This document shows, in pieces, positions 26,610 to 39,043 of a stretch of DNA of 64,000 nucleotides. Source of the DNA: Lentimonas sp. CC4. Its GTDB lineage: Bacteria > Verrucomicrobiota > Verrucomicrobiia > Opitutales > Coraliomargaritaceae. The notes under the pieces were generated by a model, which was given only the letters and a program-made list of their open reading frames with translations, was not told the origin of the DNA and did no database searches. The first letter of the stretch is position 1. Every line of letters starts with the position of its first letter. The translations under genes were made by a program, and so were the position numbers. The DNA is taken from NCBI RefSeq assembly GCF_902728235.1, contig NZ_CACVBO010000001.1, forward strand, positions 3,434,001-3,498,000. Direction: 5' to 3'.

Positions 26610-26756
26610 CTTCAGTCTCAGCTCTTCAGTCTCAGCTCTCAAGTCTCAGCTCTCAAGTCTCAGCTCTCAAGTCTCAGCTCTCAAGTCTCAGCTCTCAAGC
26701 CTCAGCTCTCAAGCCTCAGCTCTCAGCTCTTCAGTCTCAGCTCTCAAGTCTCAGCC
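26610..26756. repeat. 14-bp tandem repeat array running into the msrB stop
   Basis: Ten full units and one half unit of a 14-bp repeat, most often CTCAAGTCTCAGCT and otherwise CTTCAGTCTCAGCT, are in tandem. The first two and ninth units carry TTCAGT in place of TCAAGT. The array covers nearly the whole spacer between msrB and the phosphatase gene and overlaps the last codon and stop of msrB (26751-26756). There are no spacers, so this is not CRISPR. A diverged relative (TGAGACCTGA twice) follows fusA at 38769-38806. Confidence 0.9.
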
Positions 26757-27377
26757 CTCTTCTTTATACCACGCTTCAACCAACTCTTTGATTGCCTCTG
26801 GCGACTCTGCCTCTTCGAAACTGAGAGATGCTGAATTGATGCAATACCGCAAACCAGTCGGCTCGGGACCATCGGGAAACACGTGCCCTTGATGTGAGCC
26901 ACATACATCACAATGCACTTCAACACGGGTCATACCAAAGCTCACATCTTTCGTCTCACCGAGCGTGCGTTCATCGATCGGCTTGAAAAAGCTAGGCCAC
27001 CCCGTGCCGGAATTAAATTTGGTCGTGCTACTAAAAAGCGGCGTATCACAACCGACACAACGATACAGGCCGGTTTTCTTATTATCGTGATAGGGATTAT
27101 TAAATGGGGGTTCAGTGCCCTGCTTACGCGCGACATGATACTGGATATCCGTAAGGCGCTCTCGCCACTCGGCATCGGTGCGCAATACTGGGTAACGATC
27201 CCCGCTAAGATCTACATGCGAAGGCAGGCCGCAGGCACTGGCACATTCACTTAAGTTCACATCAGAAGATTCGGGAGAAGACGTATTATCAGCCATGGCA
27301 AATGTAATGAGAAGACTGCCCACTACAAGAGCGAGCACAGCATAGATGGATCGAGAGAAACGTGAGGCAAGGTTCAT
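26751..27377 (-). CDS. msrB: Exported peptide-methionine (R)-S-oxide reductase
   Basis: This 208-residue protein has a signal peptide or N-terminal anchor ([20 protein letters not shown]), a spacer of about 40 residues, and a complete MsrB domain from about residue 70. The zinc cysteines (CVGC and CDVCG), [11 protein letters not shown] and the catalytic cysteine in [11 protein letters not shown] are present. It repairs methionine-R-sulfoxide, here apparently in the periplasm. The last residues WYKEEG end inside the 14-bp tandem repeat, so the repeat has set the C-terminus. No MsrA is adjacent. Confidence 0.92.
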   Translation of the reverse strand: MNLASRFSRSIYAVLALVVGSLLITFAMADNTSSPESSDVNLSECASACGLPSHVDLSGDRYPVLRTDAEWRERLTDIQYHVARKQGTEPPFNNPYHDNKKTGLYRCVGCDTPLFSSTTKFNSGTGWPSFFKPIDERTLGETKDVSFGMTRVEVHCDVCGSHQGHVFPDGPEPTGLRYCINSASLSFEEAESPEAIKELVEAWYKEEG

Positions 27378-27448
27378 AGTGAATATGAGATGTCACTCAC
27401 ATAAAACTTATTCCAATAGAGTGCAAACCACTGAACGTGGATTATTCC

Positions 27449-28944
27449 CTAAAACAACAAATCATTCTCATCTGGATAGCGAATATCCGTCAGACTGCCA
27501 TTGAATTTCTCCTCCAATACAGCCAACACCTTCGGCCCCAGTCGTTGAGCGGCTTGGGCCGGACTCATGAGCGGTTCTCCGGAGTGAACTACCACGGGCT
27601 TTTCTTTGCCTGTAGAAAACACACCCGCAGCTTCTTGTGCCAGTCGATCCGCTTCAGCATCCTGCCTCGCACGCTCTGCATCAACCTCAGGCAATTCAAC
27701 ATCCAGCAATGCATCGATGACATTATCCGGAGCATCTAAGGCCGGCGTTGACGGAGCCTCAACGACTTCAGTCGTCTGAACATCAATCGCCTCCGGTGTC
27801 GCTGGGACTAAGGCTTTTTTTTTTCGTCTGGTAGTGTCGCACCTGCGCCTGCCAATTGCTTGATCAAGCTATCAATCGCACGTGAGCGCGACTCTTCAGC
27901 TGCTTTCAACAGCACCACTTCGAAATTTACTTTTTCAGAGAGACCACGTTGCACAGACGCCTCACCACGATGCAAGGCATCAAGCATACGCATGATCGAC
28001 TCAGTCGTCAGCGGCACACCGAGCTTCGCAGTCGAACCACCATTTTGAATCGCATCCAACAACGCTTCGCGTGCATACGCCTCGAGATCCTGCAAAATAC
28101 GAAACAGATCGCGGCCCTCATCCGCAAATTGATCCACTGCTGCAATAATCGCCGGGTAATCGAGTGTGCCCAGCGCCTTTCCCAGCTCAGCGATACGTGC
28201 GCCAGAAACCAAGCCATACACATCGAGCACGTCACTTTCTTCGATCTGACTGCCACAGAAGGAAATCATTTGATCAAGAATCGACTGTGCATCCCGCATC
28301 CCGCCATTGGCAAGGCGTGCAATCGAAGTCAACGCGGCGTGCTCGACCTTAATGCCTTCGGCATCGGAAATCTCCATGAGTTTCTCGGTGATGACTTTAT
28401 CCGAAATCGGACGAAACTCGAATCGCTGGCAGCGCGAAGTGATGGTCGGCAGCACCTTATGCGCTTCAGTGGTCGCAAAGAAAAATTTAACGTGCTCTGG
28501 CGGCTCTTCGAGTGTCTTGAGCAGCGCATTAAACGCCGCAGTCGAGAGCATGTGCACCTCATCGATAATGTAGATCTTGTAAGTGCACTGCGTCGGAGCG
28601 TATTGGCAGTCATCACGCAATGCGCGCACCTGCTCCACACCATTATTAGACGCACCATCGATCTCGATCACATCCATGCACGAGCCACCCATGATCGCTT
28701 GGCTGATCTCAGAGTCATTATCCGGCGTCGCACTCGGCCCGCCCTCGGCATTCAGCGCCTTAGCAAACAAGCGCGCGGTGCTAGTCTTACCCGTGCCACG
28801 CGGCCCAACAAATAGATAGGCGTGCGCGATACGCTTCGTATCAATCGCGTTGCGCAAGGTGCGCACGATATGATCCTGCCCCACCAGTTCATCAAACTGC
28901 TTAGGACGCCAGCGGCGTGCGATTACTTGATAGCTTTTTTCCAT
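27449..28944 (-). CDS. dnaX: DNA polymerase III tau subunit, made by slippage at an A10 run
   Basis: Reading the gamma frame to the A10 run (27815-27824) and shifting by -1, or adding one A to the transcript, gives [12 protein letters not shown] and an open frame to 27449. The result is a 498-residue protein with a 121-residue tail containing [18 protein letters not shown] and ending [20 protein letters not shown], a normal DnaX C-terminus. The tail is in the correct frame only after the shift. This is the arrangement used by E. coli (ribosomal frameshift) and Thermus thermophilus (polymerase slippage on an A run) to make both gamma and tau. Tau links the clamp loader to the polymerase cores. 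A sequencing error in the A run is the alternative. Confidence 0.75.
27808..28944 (-). CDS. dnaX: DNA polymerase III gamma subunit (unshifted frame)
   Basis: The unshifted frame gives 378 residues ending DEKKKP, with TAG two codons after the A10 run. It is a complete clamp-loader ATPase: [12 protein letters not shown], Walker A in [19 protein letters not shown], Walker B in [20 protein letters not shown] with sensor region [20 protein letters not shown], then domain III. The usual zinc-finger cysteines of domain I are mostly absent, as only one Cys is seen near GGSCMD. Gamma replaces tau in the clamp loader and does not bind the polymerase core. The stop just past the slippery run is what a programmed site needs. 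Confidence 0.9.
   Translation of the reverse strand: MEKSYQVIARRWRPKQFDELVGQDHIVRTLRNAIDTKRIAHAYLFVGPRGTGKTSTARLFAKALNAEGGPSATPDNDSEISQAIMGGSCMDVIEIDGASNNGVEQVRALRDDCQYAPTQCTYKIYIIDEVHMLSTAAFNALLKTLEEPPEHVKFFFATTEAHKVLPTITSRCQRFEFRPISDKVITEKLMEISDAEGIKVEHAALTSIARLANGGMRDAQSILDQMISFCGSQIEESDVLDVYGLVSGARIAELGKALGTLDYPAIIAAVDQFADEGRDLFRILQDLEAYAREALLDAIQNGGSTAKLGVPLTTESIMRMLDALHRGEASVQRGLSEKVNFEVVLLKAAEESRSRAIDSLIKQLAGAGATLPDEKKKP
27815..27824 (-). promoter_or_regulatory. A10 slippery run of dnaX
   Basis: Ten consecutive A residues on the coding strand (T on the plus strand), in the frame GAA-AAA-AAA-AAG. A TAG follows in the zero frame five bases later, and the -1 frame stays open for 121 codons. 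The downstream GCC...GGC stem is weak, which favours transcriptional slippage over a stimulated ribosomal frameshift, though this is not proved. Confidence 0.7.
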
Positions 28945-29080
28945 CGAGGCTTAAAGAAAAGCTCTGATTTGGGGGAAGTTGCAAGGGGCTTTTTCAAGAA
29001 CTTCGCGCTTTTCAAAAATCTAGTGAAAAGTAGCCGAAAAACGGCGAATTCTGGCCAATCCATATGTCCAGACACAAAAG

Positions 29081-29178
29081 TGGCCAGGCACCCTACGGCA
29101 CATGAGGATTAGGTGTTCGCTGCTTCCTTCCGGATCTGACGAGGTCAACCTGTCCAACATTGCATAGGACCCGGCCAC
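29081..29178 (-). ncRNA. ffs: Signal recognition particle RNA (small bacterial type)
   Basis: On the minus strand a 98-base RNA shows the universal SRP RNA loop: GTCAGATCCGGAAGGAAGCA, with GTTGACC before it. The ends pair as GTGGCC with GGCCAC, then CCTA with TAGG further in, giving the long hairpin of the 4.5S type. It should bind Ffh for co-translational targeting. It lies between dnaX and the gene at 29355 in a 410-base spacer that otherwise shows nothing coding. The exact ends are set by the pairing and may be off by a few bases. Confidence 0.92.
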
Positions 29179-29354
29179 CGACAGAAGACACCGACTCCAG
29201 CGGTTCATTCAACATTAAAATGAACTATTTTTTCAGCCGAAGCATTGCGTGCAGAACCGAAACAAAAGACAGAGCCCTCCACTTTCGATGAAAAATCCGC
29301 TTAAACACCATTCCGTGTTCGACCTTCGCCATAGGATAATCGATCTTTTGGCGC

Positions 29355-30428
29355 ATGCAGCCAGCCGTCACTCAACACCGAAAACAATTTTTTCCCATCA
29401 ATGACCTTTTTCGGGACTACCTGAAAACCTTCCACCGCAGTCAGGATTTGCCAATCAGCTATGAAGATATGCTGAAATACGACGACTCCTTCCCCCTGAT
29501 CAACAAAGAGGGCAACGACACACTGTGGCAGACCCTAATCTATGAGCAACAGTTCGGTCGCGAGATCTACGACGGCCTAAAACGTATCTATGTGCAGCTC
29601 CGCTCAGGTGGCGACGAGTCGATCCTTAGCAATCTCTACATCGACCGCGTTGACTTCTGCACCTTTGGTAACACCAAGCCGATGCGCGTGCGCGTCGTGA
29701 ATCAATACAACGACAATCACGACTATTTTTACGTCAAAAAGGCCGACGCCTCTCGTATCTATGGCCTTGAACTGGAAGAGCTACTCTCACCCAATCATAT
29801 TAATTTCCTAGTCAACGGCGACACCCTAATCGAAGAGCACATCATCGGCGTGCCAGGCGACGACTTTATCCGCGACTATCTCTCACGCCCCGACTTACAC
29901 GAAGTCCGCCTAGCAAAGGAATTCATCAAATTCAACGAGCGCTGCTTCGTGCGACTGCTTGGCGATATGCGCGCCTATAACTACGTGGTCGAAGTGACGC
30001 CCGACTTTGAGCAAAATCAATACCGCGTGCGCGCCATCGACTTCGACCAACAAAGCTACGAAGGCCGACGCAGCCTCTATCTACCACAGTTCTTTAAGAA
30101 TAACCTGCCAGTGGTAAAGCTCTGCACCGAGTTGATCAACTTAGAGACCAGTCAGCAGTATCAGCGCGAAGAACGTTCTTTGATGCGCCGCCGCCTCAAA
30201 TTCGCGATCCACCGCGTCCGTCACCTACGCGAGTGCATGTGCGCCGATCAGATTTCGAGCACCGAAAAGACCTACCAATTGCGCAAAGAACTCGCACAAA
30301 TGCACAACGACCACCGCTTCATGCTGTGTCACTCGATGGGCGAACTCACCTTCCTCAATATCACGCTGACACTCGGGCTCGAAGGCGACGCGGCCTACTT
30401 CCCCGAAGGCGCAGGCACCTTCCTCTAG
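29355..30428 (+). CDS. Protein of unknown function, possibly kinase-fold
   Basis: I do not recognise a named family. The 357-residue protein has no signal peptide or membrane segment. One part resembles the catalytic end of APH/HipA-like kinases: RLLGDMRAYNYVV is reminiscent of an HGDxxxxN loop and VRAIDFDQQSYEG of a DFD/DFG loop, some 20-25 residues apart. A long arginine-rich helical region follows (about 270-320). The region before it, IEEHIIGVPGDDFI, could be the hinge. The gene lies alone between SRP RNA and cimA. The kinase fold is a guess from pattern. Confidence 0.6.
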   Translation: MQPAVTQHRKQFFPINDLFRDYLKTFHRSQDLPISYEDMLKYDDSFPLINKEGNDTLWQTLIYEQQFGREIYDGLKRIYVQLRSGGDESILSNLYIDRVDFCTFGNTKPMRVRVVNQYNDNHDYFYVKKADASRIYGLELEELLSPNHINFLVNGDTLIEEHIIGVPGDDFIRDYLSRPDLHEVRLAKEFIKFNERCFVRLLGDMRAYNYVVEVTPDFEQNQYRVRAIDFDQQSYEGRRSLYLPQFFKNNLPVVKLCTELINLETSQQYQREERSLMRRRLKFAIHRVRHLRECMCADQISSTEKTYQLRKELAQMHNDHRFMLCHSMGELTFLNITLTLGLEGDAAYFPEGAGTFL

Positions 30429-30440
30429 AGATCTGACGTC

Positions 30441-30542
30441 ATAATCATAATCTTACTCATAATCGTAATCCTCTAATCGAATCCGTAAGGTATTCGATGA
30501 AAACGCTTCGATTATAATTACGATGAAGAGTCAGAGTAAGAG
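30441..30542. repeat. Palindromic repeat family D, copy 2
   Basis: An imperfect inverted repeat between two convergent genes: AATCATAATCTTACTCATAA on the left, ATTACGATGAAGAGTCAGAG on the right. It resembles the copies at 23978-24062 and 38878-38947 and may act as a bidirectional stop. Confidence 0.6.
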
Positions 30543-30651
30543 AACAGCAGCCACGTAAGCAATTCACTGGGACTGTCGTAATTCCGTGCTGAGGATCGGC
30601 GGACGGCAGCGTAGAACGCAGCAGGCGCGGAGGCCATCCCTCCTCTAAACT

Positions 30652-32229
<1,578 letters not shown>

Positions 32230-32495
32230 CGGTAGGTAGCAATTGAAAAACCGACGAAAACAAAGACTTCACCGCAGCGGGGCAAACCAAAAAGCCAACT
32301 CTCTCATACCGCGAGCATAACCCCCATCATCGACCCACAAAGATCGCAATTAGACATACGCCAACCTGATTGGACAAAATGCCGCTGGAGCAAGTGTTGC
32401 GAATAGGAATCCAAAGCATTCCACTTGACACCCCCAAAAATACGCCTAACCCCTACATGATTATAAGGTATATAACCTACTTTTTTAATTTACAG

Positions 32496-33344
32496 ATGAA
32501 AACTTCATTCAGAAACCTCAGCTTACTAATTTCCCTCTGCCTATCGCTCCCCTGCACATCTCAAGCGATCGTGATCAATATAGATAGCGGCAGCGACTAC
32601 GCCCTGAATATTACTGCTGTCACCTACACAAACACAACACACCTCACTTCTACGACATACGACAACAGCACGACACTCGAGTTCTACGACAACGAAGTGA
32701 AAGCGATTGGCTGGAATTCAGCCAACTCCAAAGCTCAATTTTCCATCCTCAACAATCAAGCCCCCACAGTTGCAGCATCGGATGACTTTAATGCATATGG
32801 CTCCGCACTTTCGGATTCATTCACCAACACAAATCTACTTAATTATTCTAACAAAGATGGTGGGTCCTCAACGAACTACGACTACGACATCATCTTCAAA
32901 TACGGCCTACAGACAACCGACTACATGATCATTGGAGAGCGCGATGGCAACAGCACGTTCACACTACAAGCCCTCGACAATAATGGCTACATCATCGGCA
33001 ACACAGTGACCTTCAATAGCCCATATTCCTGGAACACTGGCTTTACTAGCCCAGAATACCAAGGCCAAGAGATGGAGATCAATCTAGTAGATCTAGATGC
33101 ATTCTTTGACGACACCAATGGCGACCTAGTCAACCCAGAGGCAATCTACGGATTCAAAGTCACCAATGATGACGGGGCTGACATTAAAATACTTGCGGCT
33201 TCAGAGAACAGTTTCATTACAGCAGGAAATGTAAATGCGAACTTCGACTCCCCCTCACCCATCCCAGAGCCCAGCACTTACGCCCTACTACTGAGCCTAG
33301 CCATGCTCGGCTTCGTAGGCACACGACGCAAAAATCGCAAGTAA
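32496..33344 (+). CDS. PEP-CTERM surface protein
   Basis: This 282-residue exported protein has a signal peptide (SLLISLCLSLPCTSQA) and the PEP-CTERM sorting signal at the end: PIPEPSTYALLLSLAMLGF followed by the basic tail RRKNRK. The PEP motif is cut by exosortase in the periplasm and the protein is moved to the cell surface. The body is rich in Asn, Asp, Thr and Tyr and has a beta-sandwich look, with no cysteine in the mature part and no enzyme motif. I start it at 32496 because the 42 codons upstream do not form a signal. No exosortase gene is in the window. Confidence 0.8.
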   Translation: MKTSFRNLSLLISLCLSLPCTSQAIVINIDSGSDYALNITAVTYTNTTHLTSTTYDNSTTLEFYDNEVKAIGWNSANSKAQFSILNNQAPTVAASDDFNAYGSALSDSFTNTNLLNYSNKDGGSSTNYDYDIIFKYGLQTTDYMIIGERDGNSTFTLQALDNNGYIIGNTVTFNSPYSWNTGFTSPEYQGQEMEINLVDLDAFFDDTNGDLVNPEAIYGFKVTNDDGADIKILAASENSFITAGNVNANFDSPSPIPEPSTYALLLSLAMLGFVGTRRKNRK

Positions 33345-33345
33345 G

Positions 33346-34782
33346 CTAAGGCTTCACTCGGCTCAAATATCGCCCAAACGCACGCATCACAAATAAATGA
33401 GCCCTAGCCTGGGTGCTGGCATACAACCACCAAGGCAGAGTCGGTGCAAACCCATGGATTGAGGCGATTAGGCAGCCGCGCTCAGCAAATGTGCGAAACT
33501 CTAAACGCCCGCGCGGCTCAACATCACGCGAAAGTAAACCGCCGGTAATATAAAAGGCGCAGCGACGCTCTTGCTCGCTATACGGCGAAGGCGTCAACTC
33601 CAGCAGCACAAAGCGCCGACTCAAGACACAGAAACGCACCACGCCAGCGGAATCCGTATCGACCTTGAGCAAGCCACGATAGCGACGGCTCAACCACACT
33701 CCATATTCACTTGCAACCTGCTCGGCCACCCACCCCTCCGGCAGTGGCATACGCTGCACCGATCGCACGCGGCGCGCCTGCTTAATCTGCTGTGTATCAG
33801 TCAATTGCGTCCCACTACGCGGGTTCGGTAACGGTTGCCCATCCGCATCCACTGCGCGCGCCAGCGAATCTGCGAATGAGATCAGTCGCGGTTGCAGGTG
33901 TTCCAGCAGTGGATTTGGACGCGCTTCTAGATCATGCAACAAGCTCTCCTGCAATGGCCGCACCAAGGCCATCGGCACACGGCCAAAATATGACACCCAT
34001 CGTTGCGACAACGCAAACAAGTGCCATGGCAACGATACCGTGCGGATCGGACGGTTCATTAATTCTCCCGTGCGACAGATCAACTGCCCATAACTCATGG
34101 GCTCATGCCCGCCAAGATCATACACGCCCCCCACCCACTGCGACTCCGACAAGCAACACTCAAAAGCATCGCAAACATTCTCAATATCGACCGACTGAGT
34201 CATCGACGACGCCCACGCCGGAAAGATCATATACGGCAAGCGCCTCACTAAATTAATCAGCATCGAAAACGACGAGCCACCTGGCCCGAAGATTAAGCCC
34301 GCCCGTAGCACCGTCACCTGCACAGAGCGACTCTTCAACACCGCCTCCACCTCCGCACGACTACGCAAATGCGGTGACAACGGTTCATCGCCCTGCGGCA
34401 GCAGCCCGCTGAGATACACGACATGCTTCACACCAGCCGCCTCAGCCGCTCGTATGAAATTATCCGCCAGAAGTAAGTCCGTATCCTCGAAATCCGCCTG
34501 CATGAGCCGACTCGATGGTGCCATCGAATGCACCAAATAGATGCCAACCTCACAGCCCTCCAATGCCTCGGTCAATTGAGGCAACGAATACAAGTCACAA
34601 TGTCGCCACTCCGTGGAGTCCTCCTCCTCGTGACACGCCACGATGTTCTGACTACGCGTCAGCGCCCGAAAACGGAAATGCTCAGCAAGGCGCATCCGAA
34701 GGTGAGTGCCGACAAAACCACTCGCCCCAGCAAGGGCGACCAAAGGCTGAGTTTCCTGAGCATTAGACGTCACTGATTGCAT
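33346..34782 (-). CDS. SDR epimerase-like protein with DUF2867 tail
   Basis: This 478-residue protein has an N-terminal NAD(P)-binding domain (PLVALAGASGFVGTHLRMRL, then CEVGIYLVHSM and VKHVVYLSGLLP, an atypical SDR) and a C-terminal DUF2867 domain of about 150 residues (about 325-478). Such proteins occur in cyanobacteria and PVC bacteria. They are probably involved in lipid or quinone metabolism but have no proven reaction. I start it at MQSVTSN; eight more codons lie upstream in frame. It is convergent with the PEP-CTERM gene, whose stop is two bases away. Confidence 0.72.
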   Translation of the reverse strand: MQSVTSNAQETQPLVALAGASGFVGTHLRMRLAEHFRFRALTRSQNIVACHEEEDSTEWRHCDLYSLPQLTEALEGCEVGIYLVHSMAPSSRLMQADFEDTDLLLADNFIRAAEAAGVKHVVYLSGLLPQGDEPLSPHLRSRAEVEAVLKSRSVQVTVLRAGLIFGPGGSSFSMLINLVRRLPYMIFPAWASSMTQSVDIENVCDAFECCLSESQWVGGVYDLGGHEPMSYGQLICRTGELMNRPIRTVSLPWHLFALSQRWVSYFGRVPMALVRPLQESLLHDLEARPNPLLEHLQPRLISFADSLARAVDADGQPLPNPRSGTQLTDTQQIKQARRVRSVQRMPLPEGWVAEQVASEYGVWLSRRYRGLLKVDTDSAGVVRFCVLSRRFVLLELTPSPYSEQERRCAFYITGGLLSRDVEPRGRLEFRTFAERGCLIASIHGFAPTLPWWLYASTQARAHLFVMRAFGRYLSRVKP

Positions 34783-34996
34783 CTTATAACAGTGCAGGCA
34801 GATCACAAATTGATATGCAAGAAACAGGAAAGCGCAGCATAATTTGTAAAAACAACATCAACCAAAGCACCAGCACACCGCAAGACGAGGCAGAGCCTGA
34901 GCTCGTCCCTCCCGAATGGGTTGAGCTAAAAATCACAAAATGCTGCGCGGCAAGAATATCAAGCAAGCTCAGCTCAACTGAGCCCATCAGCACGAA

Positions 34997-36433
34997 TTAC
35001 GAGCGCTGCAAATAGACGACCTGCGTCTGCATGAACTCATACAAACCGTGTTTACCGTCCGCACCACCAATACCAGACTTACGCCAACCGGCATGGTAGC
35101 CCTGCATCGCTTCGAAATGCTCACGATTCACATAGGTTTCCCCAAAGTTCAGCGCATCCACGAGGTTCAACGCCTCATTCAAATCCTGCGAAAAGACAGA
35201 AGATGTAAGTCCATACTCCGTATCATTCGCCATCGCAATCGCCTCTTCGATCTCGTCAAAGATCACAATTGGCACCACAGGACCAAAGATTTCCTTCGTC
35301 ACAATGTCCATCTGCTGCGAGCAACCAGCCACCACTGTTGGTTCAAAATAATAGCCACTCTCATCCGCTCCGCGTTGACCGCCGCAAAGGACCTCCGCGC
35401 CATCGCGAACCGCACTCTCTACTAGAGTGACGATCTTATCAAAGCCGGCCTGGTTAATCATCGGACCATAATCGACGGTCTCATCTTCGAGTGGATTACC
35501 AAAACGAGCCGCTTTCATCTTCTCAACCAGCTTCGCGGTAAATGCCTCGGCCACGCTACGCTGCACATAGACACGCTCGGCACAGTTACAAACTTGGCCA
35601 CTATTAATCACACGTGACGCTTGGATCGCAGTCGCTGCCAGATCGAGATCGGCATTCGCAGTGACAATTGCTGGAGCCTTTCCCCCCAACTCAAGGTTCA
35701 CCCGAGTAATGTTCTTCGCGGCTGCCGCCATGATACGCGAACCTGTGTCCACACTGCCCGTAAAGCTAATCAGTCCCACCTTTGGACTCTCCGTCAGCAC
35801 ACGACCAGCCGTTGCACCATAGCCCGACACCAGATTAACCACCCCAGCAGGAATATCCGTTTGCTCCAGAATTTTGCAGAATTCAAATGCGTTGTTCGGC
35901 GTCTCCTCACTCGGCTTCAAGACGATGGTGTTGCCAGTGACCAAAGCCGGCGCGAGCTTACGCGCGATCAGGAAGAACGGAAAATTCCATGGCAAGATGC
36001 CAGCGACCACACCGATCGGCTTGTGATGTAGGTAAATATTCTCTTTAGGACGGTCGCTCTGAATCACCTCACCTTCGATGCGGCGCCCCCACTCGGCCAT
36101 GTAATCTAGATAATCTGCAGTGAAGTTCACTTCCACCCGCGCCAGCCCCAGCGTCTTGCCCTGCTCCTCCACAATCACGCGAGCCAGCGGTTCGCTATGC
36201 TCGCGAATTTTGTCAGCCAGCACACGTAGATGCTTCGCACGTTCGATAGCCGGCAGTGCTGCCCATGCTGGTTGTGCAGCTTCTGCAGCATTAATAGCAG
36301 ATTCAACGACTTCCGCCGAACTGTCAGGAATCGTCGAGAGCGCTTCGCCAGTGGCAGGGTTCACCACAGAGATCGTGTCCGCGTTGGGGGATTCGACAAA
36401 TTGACCGTTAATAAAGTTAGAGTAATGGATCAT
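34997..36433 (-). CDS. aldA: Aldehyde dehydrogenase, lactaldehyde dehydrogenase-like
   Basis: At 478 residues this closely matches the length and pattern of E. coli AldA: NFINGQFVESPNADTISV at the start, IPWNFPFFLIARKLAPALV, the catalytic glutamate in LELGGKAPAIV, the catalytic cysteine in NSGQVCNCAERVYV, and EIFGPVVPIVIF. AldA oxidises L-lactaldehyde to lactate with NAD+, and also glycolaldehyde; lactaldehyde is a product of fucose and rhamnose breakdown. Here it stands alone, but such a function would fit an organism that degrades fucose-containing sulfated glycans. I start it at MIHYSNF (36433); twelve more in-frame codons lie upstream. Other aldehyde substrates are possible. Confidence 0.78.
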   Translation of the reverse strand: MIHYSNFINGQFVESPNADTISVVNPATGEALSTIPDSSAEVVESAINAAEAAQPAWAALPAIERAKHLRVLADKIREHSEPLARVIVEEQGKTLGLARVEVNFTADYLDYMAEWGRRIEGEVIQSDRPKENIYLHHKPIGVVAGILPWNFPFFLIARKLAPALVTGNTIVLKPSEETPNNAFEFCKILEQTDIPAGVVNLVSGYGATAGRVLTESPKVGLISFTGSVDTGSRIMAAAAKNITRVNLELGGKAPAIVTANADLDLAATAIQASRVINSGQVCNCAERVYVQRSVAEAFTAKLVEKMKAARFGNPLEDETVDYGPMINQAGFDKIVTLVESAVRDGAEVLCGGQRGADESGYYFEPTVVAGCSQQMDIVTKEIFGPVVPIVIFDEIEEAIAMANDTEYGLTSSVFSQDLNEALNLVDALNFGETYVNREHFEAMQGYHAGWRKSGIGGADGKHGLYEFMQTQVVYLQRS

Positions 36434-36664
36434 ATAAGAAACCATTCTAAGAACCCGCCATCGATACAATCAGAAAGAGGCTCCACACAAAATATTACGC
36501 CCGCGGGGATAAGAGAGTTAAAATCCCCTACTTTCTGGCCTTGCAGTATTCAAAATCAGCCCTAATCTCCGCCTCTTTTTTGGAACTTCGTGGGCGATTC
36601 TCGCGTATCCAAAGCCCTCAAGTTCAAGTAGTAAACACAATCTCTAAACACATCAGATAAGATC

Positions 36665-38758
<2,094 letters not shown>

Positions 38759-38835
38759 GCGCTTCGCACTGAGACCTGAAGATGGAAAGTTGAGACCTGA
38801 GGGTTAAGGCTGAAAATCAAAGTTCAGATTTTAAC

Positions 38836-38870
38836 AAAGTCCCCGTCTCGAAAGAGCGGGGACTTTTTTT
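38836..38870 (+). terminator. Terminator of fusA
   Basis: AGTCCCCG and CGGGGACT pair around CTCGAAAGAG and are followed by seven T residues (38864-38870). This is a classical intrinsic terminator 80 bases after the fusA stop. Confidence 0.93.
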
Positions 38871-38877
38871 GTGCCCG

Positions 38878-38947
38878 TAATCCTAATCCTAATCCTAATC
38901 CTAATCCCACGTGATGATTAAGATTACGAATAAGAGTAGGATTAAGA
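38878..38947. repeat. TAATCC tandem repeat and palindrome, family D copy 3
   Basis: Five tandem TAATCC units lead into CCCACGTG, then GATTAAGATTACGAATAAGA and GTAGGATTAAG, so the whole is an imperfect inverted repeat centred near CACGTG. It resembles the copies at 23978 and 30441. It follows the fusA terminator. Confidence 0.65.
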
Positions 38948-38963
38948 ATCTAAGATTTCACCA

Positions 38964-39000
38964 TTCAATGTTCGACGTTCGATGTTCAACGTTCAACCTT
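38964..39000. repeat. GTTCAACGTTC repeat (family B)
   Basis: Short units TTCAATGTTCGACGTTCGAT and GTTCAACGTTCAACCTT recur with a period of about 7-10 bases. The complement of the same pattern occurs at 47393-47438 and 20684-20715, in both cases next to family A repeats. Confidence 0.6.
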
Positions 39001-39043
39001 CCCCACACTTTCACCCTCACTTTCACTCTAACTCATCACTCAA

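Noticed and set aside
26610-26756. Possible CRISPR array
   Set aside because: The 14-bp units are directly adjacent with no unique spacers and there are no cas genes.
26539-26892. Plus-strand frame with repeating [12 protein letters not shown]
   Set aside because: It is the translation of the 14-bp tandem repeat and of the strand opposite msrB.
27949-28815. 288-codon plus-strand frame inside dnaX
   Set aside because: It is antisense to the DnaX ATPase; its Arg/His-rich composition is typical of a shadow.
34784-34993. 69-codon minus-strand frame between aldA and the SDR gene
   Set aside because: It has a GTG start, no ribosome binding site and Ser/Cys-rich composition. An inverted repeat (GCGCAGCAT at 34832 and ATGCTGCGC at 34940) explains part of it.
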